Source of the DNA: Eublepharis macularius
Taxonomy: Eukaryota; Chordata; Lepidosauria; Squamata; Eublepharidae
DNA: 64,000 nt
Direction: 5' to 3'
Assembly (NCBI RefSeq): GCF_028583425.1
Contig: NC_072801.1
Coordinates: 21,658,001-21,722,000, forward strand
The notes under the pieces: model-generated
Told to the model about the DNA's origin: nothing
The model's input: the letters and a program-made list of their open reading frames with translations, nothing else
Databases searched by the model: none
Position numbers and translations under genes: made by a program
Part shown: positions 1 through 10,340 of the stretch, piece by piece
Layout: each line of letters starts with the position of its first letter
Numbering within the stretch: the stretch's first letter is position 1

Positions 1-611
1 GTCCTCACTCTCTTTAGAAATTGTGAATGTTTTAACACTGTTATAGTATCTTTGGATAGATCTTCCCTGCCCCGCAAACTCCAGTAGAGGAAAAAAAAAC
101 ATTTCCCATTTCAGTAGAAAAGGAAAGCAGTATCCACGTCAAGATTCACACCATCAGTGCCCGCGGCAAATTCATTTCCTTTTTTGCAGACCTGATTCAT
201 CAGCCGATGACATGGGTTTGCAAGGGAAGAGAGCAGCAGAGAAAAGAAAGCTATGAAAACTTATGAGGGGGAAGAGAGAATCCAGACGGGAAGCAAAAGA
301 AAGAGAGAAAGAAAGAAAAGAAAAGAAAAGCAAGCAAGCAAAAAGGAGAAACGCTACAAGAAACCGTGGAACAAAAAGGCATGAATGGGAAAACAGAGTG
401 AAACTTAAATGGGCCAAGGTTGTTCTTCTGACCTTATCCCATGCTCAGTAGGGGGAGAGGTAAGGAGGGTCTTAATCCACAAGGCCCACTTCCCGATCCC
501 CACCACCAACTTTCCTTCTTTGTATTTCAATTATTTATTTGGAAAATGTTTGTGCCACCTCTTCAGAAACCTGCCTGCGGCAGCTTACAAAATGAAATAA
601 AATAATTGGTG
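1..611. other. Unassigned DNA with a GAAA-rich tract and a LINE-like tail
   Basis: Bases 290-345 are a purine-rich GAAA/AAAG tract. Bases 525-600 (ATTTATTTGGAAAATGTTTG..., then CGGCAGCTTACAAAAT) resemble the short repeat tail also seen at 21778-21840 and 58105-58190. Nothing else is recognised, and the frames are short and low in complexity. Confidence 0.4.
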
Positions 612-631
612 GTGGTGGAAGTGCCATTATG

Positions 632-1000
632 TTGTAGACAATTTATGATGACCCCTGCTGGGGCTTTCAAGGCAAGAGACTAAGGGCCAAGCTACAAGTG
701 ACAAATGACACTTGCCTGGCAGGTGAACAGACTCACGTGTATTCCTCCCTGTTCACTTGTGCTCCACTTGATCACTACGTGAACAGGGAGGAATACAAGT
801 GAGTCTGTTCACTTGCCGTTCAAGTGTCATTCGCCACTTGTAGCTTGGCCCTAACAGAGGTGGTTTGCCATTGCTTACCTCTGTGTAGAGGCCCTGGTCT
901 TCTTTGGAGATCTCCCATCCAATTACTAACCAAGACCAATACTGCTTAGTTTCTGAGATCTGATGTAATTGCACTAGCCTGGGCTATCCAAGTTAAGACA
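632..1000 (-). mobile_element. 5S-rRNA-derived SINE, interrupted by a MITE at 684-851
   Basis: Read on the minus strand, the right part has the 5S-like string ending in GGATGGGAGATCTCC, and the tail runs through GGCAAACCACCTCTGTTAG into CTTGCCTTGAAAGCC. This is the organisation of the plus-strand copy at 47231. The element is continuous if 684-851 and one TAA are removed. Confidence 0.75.
684..851. mobile_element. 168-bp MITE with TAA duplication (PIF/Harbinger-like)
   Basis: Terminal inverted repeats begin GGGCCAAGCTACAAGTGAC, with the partner ending CACTTGTAGCTTGGCCC. TAA is duplicated at 681-683 and 852-854. The host 5S SINE reads GACTAA/TAACAGAGG around it, while the uninterrupted copy at 17617 reads TACTAACAGG, so the single-TAA empty site is visible in the same window. 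A central palindrome (GTGAACAGGGAGGAATAC) folds the middle. Confidence 0.85.
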
Positions 1001-1440
1001 AACAAACTATGGAAAAGTACTAATTAAAACTCAGCATTTAAAAAAAACCAAGCCCAAAACAGACCATAAATTCAAGCTACAGACAGCTTCAAAGACCAGT
1101 TTCCAGACTAAAATAGCATTTAAAAAAAAAATCAACCCCTTAATTAAAAATCTGGATGAACTCATACATTTTGGCCTACCTAAAAGAAAGCAACATAGGT
1201 GCCAGATGAGCCTGAAGTAGAAAAACATCCCACAAGTGAGGTGCCACTCCTGAAAAAGCCCTGTCTCTGGTTGCCTCCCACCTTACCTCTGAAGGATGGG
1301 GCACAGAGTCCAGGGTGAGGCAGATCTGGCAGGATGGGCAATATAAGAGGAGGCAGTCCTTCAATGACCTGCTCCCAAGCAGGGATTTCAAAGGAAGAAT
1401 TAGGGGTGTACATCGAGAAAGTTTCCGTTTCTGTTTCAGT
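1001..1440 (-). mobile_element. CR1/L2-type LINE 3' fragment
   Basis: On the minus strand a decayed reverse-transcriptase C-terminus can be read (RWEATRDRAFSGVAPHLWDV, like the usual 'AFSVAAPRLWN'), followed by CTTTCTTTTAGGT and an AT-rich 3' UTR. The same sequence occurs at 58660-59050. It is 5'-truncated and no longer open. Confidence 0.7.
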
Positions 1441-1570
1441 TCCAGGAGTTGTGGTATCATCTCATTTCATTACTAATTGGTTTTAGTTGAACTGGTCCTG
1501 GCACAGACTTTTAAAACTTTGGTCCATTGCGTGTGCACACTGCAAATGCATGCTGTCTAGTCCCTCTCGA

Positions 1571-1774
1571 ACGCCGTTTCCAGACGGCTTACCTGCCTCC
1601 GGAACGTTGCACCATCTTGCGGGGAAAACGCAAAATATCGTGTTTTCTCGCACGAGTTTTGTGCAATGTCGCGCGACGTCGCGCAGAACTCGCACGAGAA
1701 AACGCGATATTTCACATTTTCCCCGCAAGATGGTGCAACATTCCAGAGGCAGGTAAGCCGTCTGGAAATGGCCC
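1571..1774. mobile_element. Fold-back MITE, about 200 bp, CpG-rich
   Basis: Arms GCCGTTTCCAGACGGCTTAC (1573-1592) and GTAAGCCGTCTGGAAATGGC (near 1753-1772) are inverted, followed inward by GTTGCACCATCTTGCGGGGA and its complement, so almost the whole unit is one hairpin. Related to 46257-46426 and to the fragment inside 31989-32301. I could not fix its duplication. Confidence 0.75.
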
Positions 1775-1777
1775 TAG

Positions 1778-1838
1778 CCTAACAGTGCAATTCTAAATGT
1801 TTAGACTGGAGTAGCTCTGCTTAGGATTGCACTGTAAA
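1778..1838. repeat. Short palindromic 'AGTGCAATCCTAA' repeat
   Basis: AGTGCAATTCTAAATG ... TAGACTGGAGTAGCTCTGC ... AGGATTGCACTG forms an imperfect palindrome. Related copies are at 4882-4975, 5706-5780, 32950-33050, 46935-47030 and 54912-55080, giving six palindromic units of about 60-95 bp. Confidence 0.65.
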
Positions 1839-1867
1839 TGACTGATCCACTGAGTTTTTCCTCAAGC

Positions 1868-1930
1868 ACAATAACACACACACACACACACACACCACCA
1901 CTACCACCACCACCACCACCACCACCACAA
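1868..1930. repeat. Compound microsatellite (CA)n(CCA)n
   Basis: About 11 CA units are followed directly by about 10 CCA/CTA units. No gene signal is present. Confidence 0.95.
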
Positions 1931-2724
1931 TAACAACAGGACCCGTAGAAGGCAAGTGTTAGCAAGTGGAGCAAGCCTGTTTCATGTCCACTCTTTCCTT
2001 CTTCTATGGTGCCAGTAACTTATTACCGGGTGTTTGCTATGAGGTAAAACTGGAATCAGGAGACATATGAGTCCCAGTCCTCGGCAGCAGCATCAAATGG
2101 TTCGAAATGGCCCTTTGCGGCCATACTGATGGCTACCCTGAGTGCACGTGTACTGGTTGGCCAAGGTGACAATTTCTCACCAGTAAATGATTCAGCTCTA
2201 GTCTTAGGACTGCCTACTGAAGCAGGATCCCATCCTCGTCGCCAGTATTATATAGTGGGTATGACAGTTCAAGTGATTTCCAATAACTCTTTTATTAACA
2301 GGAACATCACCACTCAAAGCACAAACATCAAAACAGCAGTTATAGAACACTCAGCTCCCCTCCAGAACACGCCCACACTTAAACTCAACCAATAGCAAAC
2401 ACCCGCTATCCAGAAACTCTATTCACTAGTTCATTAGTCTGTAGGGGAATCCTGATTGGCTGGCTCAACAACCCGGCCAATCGGAATGCAGCTGTTCAGA
2501 TCCTTGCTACAAAAGCCTTTTTCCTGAAGCTCCCAGTACACTACACCTAGCATTCTGCTGTTGCCTGCTGGTTCTTAGTGTTTTGCTCCCACAATGAAGG
2601 GTGAATCCAAGTCCCTCCTTTTGATGCTCAGAATTCCACTGCAAAATGGGGCATTCACATTGCCAATCTTCTCCATCGCCCAAGTGTAGGCAGGCAGACA
2701 GAATGACTGGATGACTTCCTCCCC
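1931..2724. other. No recognised feature
   Basis: I see no repeat terminus, LINE or SINE motif and no credible exon. Short open frames here have no recognisable protein similarity. A CCAAT-containing stretch (CCCGGCCAATCGGAATGC, 2473-2490) is present but has no promoter context. Confidence 0.4.
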
Positions 2725-2945
2725 TGCCTTCAAACTAGAGATCCCAGGGCCCCCAGTGGGGTCAGGGATCCCCCACTCTTTCCCTCTCCCCCCCAGCCAC
2801 CATTCACCTGGTTGGCAGGAGGAGGGGGAAGGCAGGGGAATAGGCCTCCCAGGTGTGCTCGTGGGAGTGACATCATCGCACTGCCCCAGGAGCGCTCCCG
2901 TGCTTCACAGCAGGCCGATTTGGGTCCCAAACTCAACCAATCTCT
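2725..2945. mobile_element. Fragment of the GC-rich TAGGGTTGCCA hAT family
   Basis: CAGTGGGGTCAGGGATCCCCC, CACCTGGTTGGCAGG, then 'gtgacatcatcgcactgccccaggagcgctcc' style sequence and GGCTGATTTGGGTCCCAAA match the internal parts of the intact GC-rich element at 25504-26253. The terminal repeats are eroded and the right end runs into a LINE fragment. Confidence 0.65.
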
Positions 2946-3320
2946 CTTCAGAAGCTCAATGGTATCAAATGCCACAGAGAGGAGAAGCAACAGGGATGCA
3001 CTCCCATTACTCTTCCAGCAAAGATTATCCATCAGGGCTACAAAGGCTATTTCCATCCCAAACCCAGGCTTGCATCCAGATTGGACAGGATAACCCATAC
3101 CCTCCAAGACTGCCTGAAACTGCACGGCTACCCCGGCTCAAGTGCTTTGCCCCAAAATGGAATGCTGGCCACCGGGTGGCAGTTGTTCAGGTCACCTTCT
3201 TCAGGAGGTGTCACATGACTGCCTCTTTCAAGGCAGCCAGAACAACACCCTCCCATAGAGAGGCTTTTATCATTTTCTGGTCCCTTTTGGGTCCAGCTTG
3301 TTACCAACAACTGTGAAGGG
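2946..3320 (-). mobile_element. CR1/L2-type LINE reverse-transcriptase fragment
   Basis: The minus strand reads, across frames, DLNNCHPVASIPFWGKALE (usual 'NYRPVSNLPFLGKVLE'), then PVQSGCKPGFGMEIAFVAL and SASLLLLLSVAFDTIE (usual 'LLVLLDLSAAFDTIDH'). These are successive reverse-transcriptase motifs of a vertebrate CR1/L2 LINE. Frameshifts and substitutions show it is dead. The catalytic YADD motif is not in this piece. Confidence 0.8.
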
Positions 3321-3956
3321 CAAGGGGTTTTATTTTTTATTTCCAACTAACAGTCACCAAGGCCCCTTTTTAATTCAAACCCTGAAATGACCGATTTGGA
3401 TGGAGCTTCTACCCAGAGGGACAATGACACCAATTCTCCATCCTACTCTGCTTTTGGCCCATTCTGCTGGGGGAACATGCTGAGATCTGATGCCCAAGTC
3501 AGTCCCTCTGATGATGTAAGCAGGAATCCGGATACTTCTCTTCCTTTCTGCCAGTTTGCCAACTACAACTCTCATGTCCTATTAAACTCCACTCTGAGGT
3601 TTGCATTAACTGGTGGCACATCTCCCATATAACAGGATCCAGATGCATGTCTAGCTTGTAGGGCTTTGCCAGAGAGGAAGTGCTCAAGTGGCTGCTTTGG
3701 ATTTGTATGGGAAGCTCAAAAATTGGGTTGCTGAGGAGTAGCACTTCCCGACACCACTGCTGGTTTACAATGGCACTGATCATTAGGCTGCAGTGCAGGC
3801 AGCTGTCCTGACTCCTCTTTGTACTCTGGTGTTACAGAATCCATGCAGATGCTTGAAAAGAGCCAGAGACTGTCGAATGTGCACTGTGGTGCGCAAGAAC
3901 CTTTGTTTGCAAGTTTGTGGATGATGCTGAAGTGGGGTGTGATAGGGCCCAGAAGG
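3321..3956. other. No recognised feature
   Basis: I found no repeat family that I can name and no exon. Several overlapping short open frames exist on both strands, but none shows conserved protein character. Confidence 0.4.
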
Positions 3957-4171
3957 TAGGTTGCCAACCTCCAGGTGGTATTTGGAGATGTCCTTGGATT
4001 ACAACTGATCTCCAGGCCATTGAGATTGGTTCCCTTGGAGAAAATAGTGGCTTTGGAGGGTGGTCCTTATGGCATTATACCCTAATGAGGCCCCCCCTGC
4101 CCCAAACCCCACCCTCTCCAGGCTTATCCCCCAAATCTCCCAGAAATTCTCAGCTTAGAGCTGCTAACCTC
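3957..4171. mobile_element. ~215-bp TAGGGTTGCCA hAT MITE
   Basis: Begins TAGGTTGCCAACCTCCAGGTGG, contains TTGGAGATGTCC...TGATCTCCAGGCC, GAGAAAATAGTGGCTTTGGA and a pyrimidine-rich stretch, and ends near GAGCTGCTAACCT. It is the same family as the copy at 31989, which has a perfect 8-bp duplication. Here the duplication is not clear. Confidence 0.8.
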
Positions 4172-4500
4172 AGAACCCTTGAGAACAGAGGACTAAAATT
4201 TACAACTTTCCTTCTATTTATTGCATGGGTGACACCGGTATCAAGGAGAAGAAGGAAGAGTTAATTTTTCGTGAAACTCCCTGCCTTTCTACAGTTGCTC
4301 CAGGGAGGGATTATAAATACCTTGGCAGCACAAAAAACAAAAAGGGTGGAGTCTTAACCAGGGTGCAAAATCATAAAGCTGATAAACTGGTTACTATACT
4401 TCAATTTTAGATTGAAAGTCATCGAATAGGATAAGCATTATATGGGCTACGCGCTGAGTTCTTTGTGCTGGCTGAACCCAGGCTAAATAGTTGGCAATAG
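4172..4500. other. No recognised feature
   Basis: A spacer of about 330 bases between two hAT copies. ATTATAAATACC (4310-4321) looks TATA-like but has no supporting context. Confidence 0.4.
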
Positions 4501-4716
4501 CATTGCCAACTCTGGGTGAAAAAATTCCTGGAGATTTGGGGAAGGAGCCTAAAAGGACGGAGTTTGGGGCAGGGAGGGAGGTCAGCCGGAACATGATGCC
4601 ATAGAGTCTACCCTCCAAAGCAGCCATTTTCTCCATGGGAACTGATCTCTGTAGCCTGGAGTCTGCAGTTGAAATTCTGGGAGGTCTCCAGCCTTCAGTG
4701 GGAGATAGGCAATCCT
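4501..4716. mobile_element. ~215-bp TAGGGTTGCCA hAT MITE, opposite orientation
   Basis: Starts CATTGCCAACTCTGGGTG, contains ATTCCTGGAGATTTGGGG, CCAAAGCAGCCATTTTCTCC and GGGAACTGATCTCTGT, and ends AGGCAATCCTA. It is the reverse orientation of the copy at 3957, only 330 bases away. Confidence 0.8.
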
Positions 4717-4784
4717 AGCTGGTAACAACTGGTGAACAGTGCTGGAATGTGATTGGTTGGTTTAATATTAATTTCTAAAAACTT

Positions 4785-4870
4785 ATTTAATTGATTTATA
4801 CTGCACTTTCCTCCCCAATGGGGACCCAAAGCAGCTTACATCGTTCTCCTCTCCTCCATTTTATCCATTT
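4785..4870 (-). mobile_element. CORE-SINE 3' fragment
   Basis: TTTATACTGCACTTTCCTCCCCAATGGGGACCC, AAGCAGCTTACATCG and CTCCTCCATTTTATCC are the reverse complement of the 3' half of the SINE at 19771-20016. The tRNA-like head is absent. Confidence 0.7.
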
Positions 4871-4881
4871 ATATTTTTAGA

Positions 4882-4975
4882 GTGAAATTCTACACAGAGT
4901 TACTCCAGTCTAAGCCCATTGAAATCAATGGGCTTACACTGGAGTAACTCTACTTAGGATTTGACTGTTAGTTGA
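4882..4975. repeat. Palindromic 'GCAATCCTAA' repeat
   Basis: GAGTTACTCCAGTCTAAGCC, CATTGAAATCAATGGG and the complementary CTGGAGTAACTC form a near-perfect hairpin of about 90 bases centred on ATTGAAATCAAT. Confidence 0.75.
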
Positions 4976-5276
4976 TTAGCATGGAAAACAATTCCATCAG
5001 ATTGGCTGCTCTGTGACCTCATTTTTTTAAAAAAATGCTGGCACAAAATATGCAGCTATTTTAAAACCCATCAGACCATCGGAATACTAGGTTTCCCTTT
5101 GAACAGTTAAACAAAATGGAGATTTTCCTCCAACATCTGCAACATGCATTGGGCCATGTATTGTCTGAATCACCCAGTTTTGGAAGATAACAGAGGAAAA
5201 TTAAATAAATGATGGGATTCCAGATTTACTAAATAGAGTCCTATACGTTGCTAATTTTTGCCTGCACCCTTGTATA
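4976..5276. other. No recognised feature
   Basis: AT-rich single-copy-looking DNA. No repeat, promoter or exon signal that I can support. Confidence 0.4.
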
Positions 5277-5284
5277 GTAATAGC

Positions 5285-5686
5285 TAGAGATGGGCACGAA
5301 CCGAAATACGAACCAAAATCAAGCATGAACCAGGCTGGTTCGTGCTTCATGAACCACGGTTCATCAGATCCCATTTCTGATGATTTGCCATGAACTTTTA
5401 GGCTGGTTCATTTGGTTCGTTTTTTGGTTCGTCACTGCAGACTGCCTGGTGCCAATCAATCAGTTTCCTAGGCAACAGGGGATGGACTTTCTACAGACCT
5501 TCTGCTGACCTGGAAGTGACCTTCTGCTGGCCCAGAAGTGATGATTTTCTGACCTGAATGTGATGTTTTCATGAACCAAACGAACCAGTTTGTGAACCAG
5601 GAGCAAGTTCGTGGTTTGTGGTTCATGAAATTTGACGAACCACGAACCACATGGTTCGTTTTTTTTCCGGTTCGTGCCCATTTCTA
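5285..5686. mobile_element. 402-bp hAT MITE, TAGAGATGGGCACGAACC family
   Basis: Terminal inverted repeats are TAGAGATGGGCACGAACCG and CGGTTCGTGCCCATTTCTA. The interior is a series of GAACCA/TGGTTC palindromes. Flanks GTAATAGC (5277-5284) and GTAATGGG (5687-5694) agree at 6 of 8 sites. Sister copies at 25673 and 33546 have perfect 8-bp duplications. Confidence 0.85.
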
Positions 5687-5705
5687 GTAATGGGCTACAG
5701 TATTA

Positions 5706-5780
5706 ACAGTACAGTCCAAATCAGAGTTATACCTTTCTAAGTCCATTAACTTCAATGGAGTTAGGAGGATGTGACTGCTT
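5706..5780. repeat. Degraded palindromic 'GCAATCCTAA' repeat
   Basis: ACAGTCCAAATCAGAGTTAT, TCTAAGTCCATTAACTTCAATGG and TGTGACTGCTT follow the layout of the copy at 4882 with many substitutions. Confidence 0.5.
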
Positions 5781-6449
5781 ATGAGAGCACTGTAACACAT
5801 TTCAGTGCGAGCAACTTGGCATAGAATGTCACCTTTTTTTTAAAGTTGATTGGTGCTCTCACACCATCCGATGGCGCAGCCATTTGCCAATCTGCTAATC
5901 TCCAAACTAGAGCATCTTTGGAAGTGCTGTTAAGACATTGTACATGGCAGCCTTGTTTGGGTCCAATGGGATTTAACAAAGATCTCAATAAACTTGTGTA
6001 AGATCTGCTGCATTAATCGTTTTTAATTGATTTATTCAGGCAGTCAAGTGGGAACTTGTACAACTTCTGCGTCTAGAAATAGCAAAAGTAAGAAAATGAA
6101 TGAGAGGTGTAGGGAGAGATCTGCAGTCATGAAAACACCAGATTTGACAAACCTGTCAGTCTCAGCAGCCCACAAATTAAAGATGGGAACAGCTTTTCCT
6201 GCAAAACTTAATGATATACTAAAAAACAGATGAATGTAGGAGGTGGAAGATAAAGTAACTGCTAACATTCCCCTCATCACTCATTTAAAGGGATAAAAGG
6301 GCTTCCTTCAACTTTTCGAACTAAAGTTATTTTTTTACATTTGGGTTTTTTGTAAAATATAAATGCAAACTAATATATTACAGACTCCCCACCTCTCTGG
6401 ATCGAGAGGAGAGAAATTCCAGGGGTTGCATTTACCTGACTTGGTAATA
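5781..6449. other. No recognised feature
   Basis: About 670 bases of AT-rich DNA without a repeat or exon that I can identify. Confidence 0.4.
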
Positions 6450-6805
6450 TCTATATTTATTTAGAAACCAAGATCCAGTTTTTCTCCCCAGCGGCAACAC
6501 ACACAAACCAGCTTATAATATTGTTCTCCCCTCCTCAATACTAGTCGGACACTCTTCACCATTACATTATGTAAGGTTGCCAATTCTATGTTGGGAAAAT
6601 CCTAGAGATTTCGGAGTAGTGCCTGGCTGGATGGAGTTTGGAGAGGGACCTCAGTGGGGTATAATACCATAGATTCCACCCTCCAAAGCAGCCATTTTCT
6701 CCAGGGGAGCAAATCACTGTAGTCTGGAGATCAGTTGTAATTCTGGGAGATCTCCAGGCCCCACCTGGAGGTTGGCAGCGCTAACACCAAGCTGGCTCTC
6801 TCCTT
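6450..6805 (-). mobile_element. CORE-SINE split by a hAT MITE
   Basis: The 3' part (TTTATTTAGAAACCAAGATCC ... CTAGTCGGACACTCTTCACC) is at 6450-6571, and the residual head (ACACCAAGCTGGCTCTC) resumes at 6784. Removing 6572-6783 restores the usual 'ACTCTAACCACTACACCACGCTGGCTCTC' order of this SINE. Confidence 0.65.
6572..6783. mobile_element. ~212-bp TAGGGTTGCCA hAT MITE inside a SINE
   Basis: TAAGGTTGCCAATTCTATG to GGAGGTTGGCAGCGCTA, with the family's CCAAAGCAGCCATTTTCTCC core. Flanks ACATTATG and ACACCAAG agree at 5 of 8, consistent with an old duplication. Confidence 0.75.
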
Positions 6806-6860
6806 TGGATGAACGACTTTGTTCGTTTCGTACGAGTAGAACATAAATGGGGTCAAAGAT

Positions 6861-7078
6861 TAGGGTTGCCAGGTCCAGGGAGGGAAATTCCTGGAGATTT
6901 GGGGGGTGGGGCTTGGAGAGGGTGGGGTTTGGGAGGAGAGGGGCCTCCACAGGGTATAATGTCATAAAGTCCACCCTTAAAAGCTGCCATTTTCTCCAGG
7001 GGAACTGATCTCTGTCGGCTGGAGAACGATTGTAATGCCTGGAGATCTCCAGCTACCACCTGGAGGCTGGCAACCCTA
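6861..7078. mobile_element. 218-bp TAGGGTTGCCA hAT MITE
   Basis: Ends are TAGGGTTGCCAGGTCCAGGG and GGAGGCTGGCAACCCTA. Flanks TCAAAGAT and GCAAAGAC agree at 6 of 8. It lies 77 bases from the previous copy and in the same orientation. Confidence 0.85.
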
Positions 7079-7383
7079 GCAAAGACAAACTTTAGCACAG
7101 CATCAGATCAGCTTCCCCACATCACAAGAGAAATCTTGCACCCCCCCCATGTGCTTCTGTCAGTTCACAGCAATCCATGCCTGCTTTCTCTTCACCTTTT
7201 TTCCCAGCTTGCCATTTCTTGAAACCAAACCTGTCCCCATGCCCTTTGTCCCGCTGGGTCACCTTTTCCAAGCTCTGATGAGCTCTTCAAATGAGCCATG
7301 GGGGGTGGGAAGAAAGGGAGAGCAACCCTCTCCTAACCCAATTGAGAAACATTAGGAAAAACTGTCTGGACGATCACCCTAAC

Positions 7384-7623
7384 CAGGGCTTTTTTTCTGG
7401 GAAAAGAGGTGGTGGAACTCAGTGGGTTGCCCTTAGAGAAAATGGTCACATGGCTGGTGGCCCTGCCCCCTGATCTCCAGACACAGGGGAGTTGAGATTG
7501 CCGCGGAGGGCAATCTAAACTCCCTCTGTCTAGAGATCAGGGGGCAGGGCCACCAGCCATGTGACTATTTTCAAGAGGTGCCGGAACTCCGTTCCCCCGC
7601 TTTCCAGCTGAAAAAAAGCCCTG
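7384..7623. mobile_element. 240-bp hAT MITE, CAGGGCTTTTTTTC family
   Basis: Ends CAGGGCTTTTTTTCTGGG and CTGAAAAAAAGCCCTG. The interior is a large palindrome built from ATGGTCACATGGCTGGTGGC and its complement. ACCCTAAC is exactly duplicated at 7376-7383 and 7624-7631, the 8-bp signature of hAT transposition. Confidence 0.93.
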
Positions 7624-7631
7624 ACCCTAAC

Positions 7632-8019
7632 AATGAAATGATCCGCTAGTTGCATCAGCAGCACAATACAACCCTCTAGTTTTTGAATTAAAGTTAAAAA
7701 AAACCCTCCAGAATGTGTGTTTTTAAATGTCAAGCACTCATAATATGCTTTTAATGGGAAGGAGAGGTCCGACGATAAGATTGTTAAATTAACGCCTAAG
7801 GCGTTCATCTCATTTTTATTTAATATAACTTAACATGGGAAACTTTTATGTTGCAAATTAAGGTTCCAAGACATGTGCTTCTAAGTTTTTGTTTTTAAAA
7901 GACAGGTTGAAATTTGGACTTGTGGATGTGGTAGGGACACAGTTCTAGAAGATGGGATCCATTCTGTGTAGAGTCCCTAAAAGAGACTTCAACCTCCACG
8001 CAGTTTGTAGACCTTCTAG
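7632..8019. other. No recognised feature
   Basis: About 390 bases of AT-rich DNA without a supported feature. Confidence 0.4.
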
Positions 8020-8092
8020 GGACATCTGGGCAGGGGGTTGGACTAGATGGTCTGTATGGCCCCTTCCAACTCTATGATTCTATGATTCTATC
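8020..8092 (+). mobile_element. CR1 LINE 3' end
   Basis: GGTTGGACTAGATGG, GCCCCTTCCAACTCTATG and two ATTCTATG octamers are the classic terminus of sauropsid CR1 elements. Only the last ~75 bases are clear. Confidence 0.85.
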
Positions 8093-8259
8093 TGGCAGGC
8101 CGCGGTGCAAACAGGAAGCATTCTAGATGACACGGACCTCTACTCTGGTCCAGCACGCAGAGGCTGCTCACACTCTTACAATGAGGGTGGTAAAAGATGA
8201 ACCCCCCCCCCAAGGTTTCCTGAATAAAAATTTAAAGAAGACTCCTCCCAAATAACCTA

Positions 8260-9412
8260 GGCCGATTCCACATTACCTTATCTCCCGTTTTTCTTGTGCA
8301 ATGATTGCACCGTCCCTTATGGCGCGTTTCTCACTCGGTCGTCCACATCACACTTCTAAAAGTGGCTCTCTCGCGCAAAACCATGTTCACATCCCCCTAA
8401 TCAGCGCCTCTACCGCACAAAACAATGATCACATCCCCATTTCAAAAGACGGGATAAGGGGCGGGGAAAACCTGACCGGTTCCGGGTTTTCCTTTTTTTA
8501 AAAAAAAAAAGGGAAAAAGGACGATATATCAACGAGCAATTATCTTGATTTAATGAAGACGCGTTCCCTCCCTCGATGGTCATTGGTCAATTTTAAGGCC
8601 AGCCTCTGATTTGGTCATTCATTGGTTCCCCATGGAGGCGGCAAAATTTGAACATCCTTTAATTTGGACTCCTGGTGATTTCTGCCTCTGTGGAAGTTAT
8701 AGGAGAGTAGGAGAGTGTAGGATGGCGCCTCAGGAGACTATCATCTTTCTGATGGCACGTCATTTTGATTATGCTCCGCTGCACTACAATCATGACTCTA
8801 TCCTACAGACGGTACATATGCTGTCGCAGACGCGCGGCTGCAAGATTACTTTTTTTCAGAAGCCAGCGCTTGTCCCTATTACCACAGGATAATTAACAGC
8901 CAGCGTGAAGCGTGAAATATCCATGGGAAAGGGTGTTCGGTAAGGATGCCCTGCAGCAGGATGCCAGAGATGAGCTTCATAATTTCCTTGCAAACTTGGG
9001 AGCAACGAAAAGATCGGCAGCACATTCCGTGTTGTCCATCACCAGAGAATTGATTTTGCTGACCCGTGAATGAATAGATATTCATGGTTTAACGTTCAAA
9101 GTTACTACTGTGCTATTAGAGTTCTAGGCAGTACCTGAAAATGAAAGCAATATAATGAGATGTCGACCTATCGACACTGTAATTTTTTTTTTAAAAAAAG
9201 GGGTTGGGCAAGGGCGGGGTGGAAAGTTGATCCTTAATTTGGAGGCGGGTCAGGAGAGGATTTGAAATCAACGGGGGGGGGATAGGCTGGGGCTGGGGCG
9301 ATGCAATGACGATTTAATGGCGACTTCAAAGACGATGCGTGTGAACTGATCAGGGAATGGCGTGGCAGAGGCGAAAAACTGACGCGAGATCTAAAGTGGT
9401 GTGGATTCGGCC
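8260..9412. mobile_element. 1.15-kb DNA transposon derivative with GGCCGATTCCAC ends
   Basis: GGCCGATTCCAC (8260-8271) and its inverted partner GTGGATTCGGCC (9401-9412) bound the unit, flanked by CTA and CCA, a possible 3-bp duplication with one change. Composition inside is CpG-richer than around it. The interior has frames such as 8611-8892 (93 codons) with no homology that I recognise, so it may be a deletion derivative of a PIF/Harbinger-type transposon. Family assignment is inference. Confidence 0.6.
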
Positions 9413-10340
9413 CCAATCAGAATTGCATATACCCTTGGAATCCTGAGAACAGGTGAAAGTCAGTTTACAGAGGACAAATGATTCTTCTCATATCCCCTGA
9501 GCAAATATTATCCTGGAGGAGGGAGATTTGGGAGAGGAGGAGAATTTCCCAACCATTTGTCCTTCCCTGCACTTCCTTAAAGGTTTCCAGCTTATCTCCA
9601 GTTTTGGACACCCCTGTGGGTACCTAAAAACAAAACCAGAGTTTATGATTGTGTCAGAATTTGGGACCCAATGTCACTGCTACTAACCAGGGCTAGGTGC
9701 TCTGGAACCACCAGATATATATGGTGGGAGAGAGAGAGAGATTGCTAAAATCTCTCAAAAATAAGGGTGTGTGTGATTTATATTCAGGGAAGGCCCTTAT
9801 AAACCTGAGCAAGGGTAAGATAAAAGGAAGCACTTTAACGCCCCCCCCCCCGCCCCATTTCCAAGGCTGTTTCAGATTCAAGGCATATAGAAAATGAAAA
9901 GAACAGCTTCAAAGATTTCTGATTACAGCTGAAGCTATTCAGTTTATTTTCTCCGAACGGGATTTTTGCTCTTTGGCGAATTAATGGAATGGCTATTGTC
10001 AGAGCGTTTTCCCTCCCTGCTTTTGAGAACTTTGCTGCTTCTGTTGACTCAAGAGACTACTGGCCTTGGAAGACAGATAACAAAAAAAGGTTGGATTTAC
10101 ATTTTTAAACCTTCTGATGTAGGCATATGCTGCCTAACGGTTTTAGATGTAGGAAGTTACAAACCAAACTGGAACACTTCAAAACACTGGGAAGTTGGAT
10201 GGTTCCTCTTCCTCCTGCAGAGAATCCAGGGCTAGATTGGAGGCGATCCAGTGACTGCTAACTTTCTTCCCCAACTGGTTTTTCTGCATTGTATCATCTG
10301 CTTGTACATTCTATATAACGAGGACTTGATTAACATACAG
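9413..10340. other. No recognised feature
   Basis: About 930 bases with a short C-rich run (9841-9856) but no repeat family or exon that I can support. Confidence 0.4.

Noticed and set aside
2711-3316. 201-codon plus-strand open frame
   Set aside because: It runs through a hAT fragment and antisense through a LINE fragment. The minus strand carries the recognisable reverse-transcriptase motifs.
8611-8892. Possible transposase ORF inside the 1.15-kb element
   Set aside because: The 93-codon frame shows no DDE, MYB-like or zinc-finger motif that I can identify. I kept only the element, not a gene.
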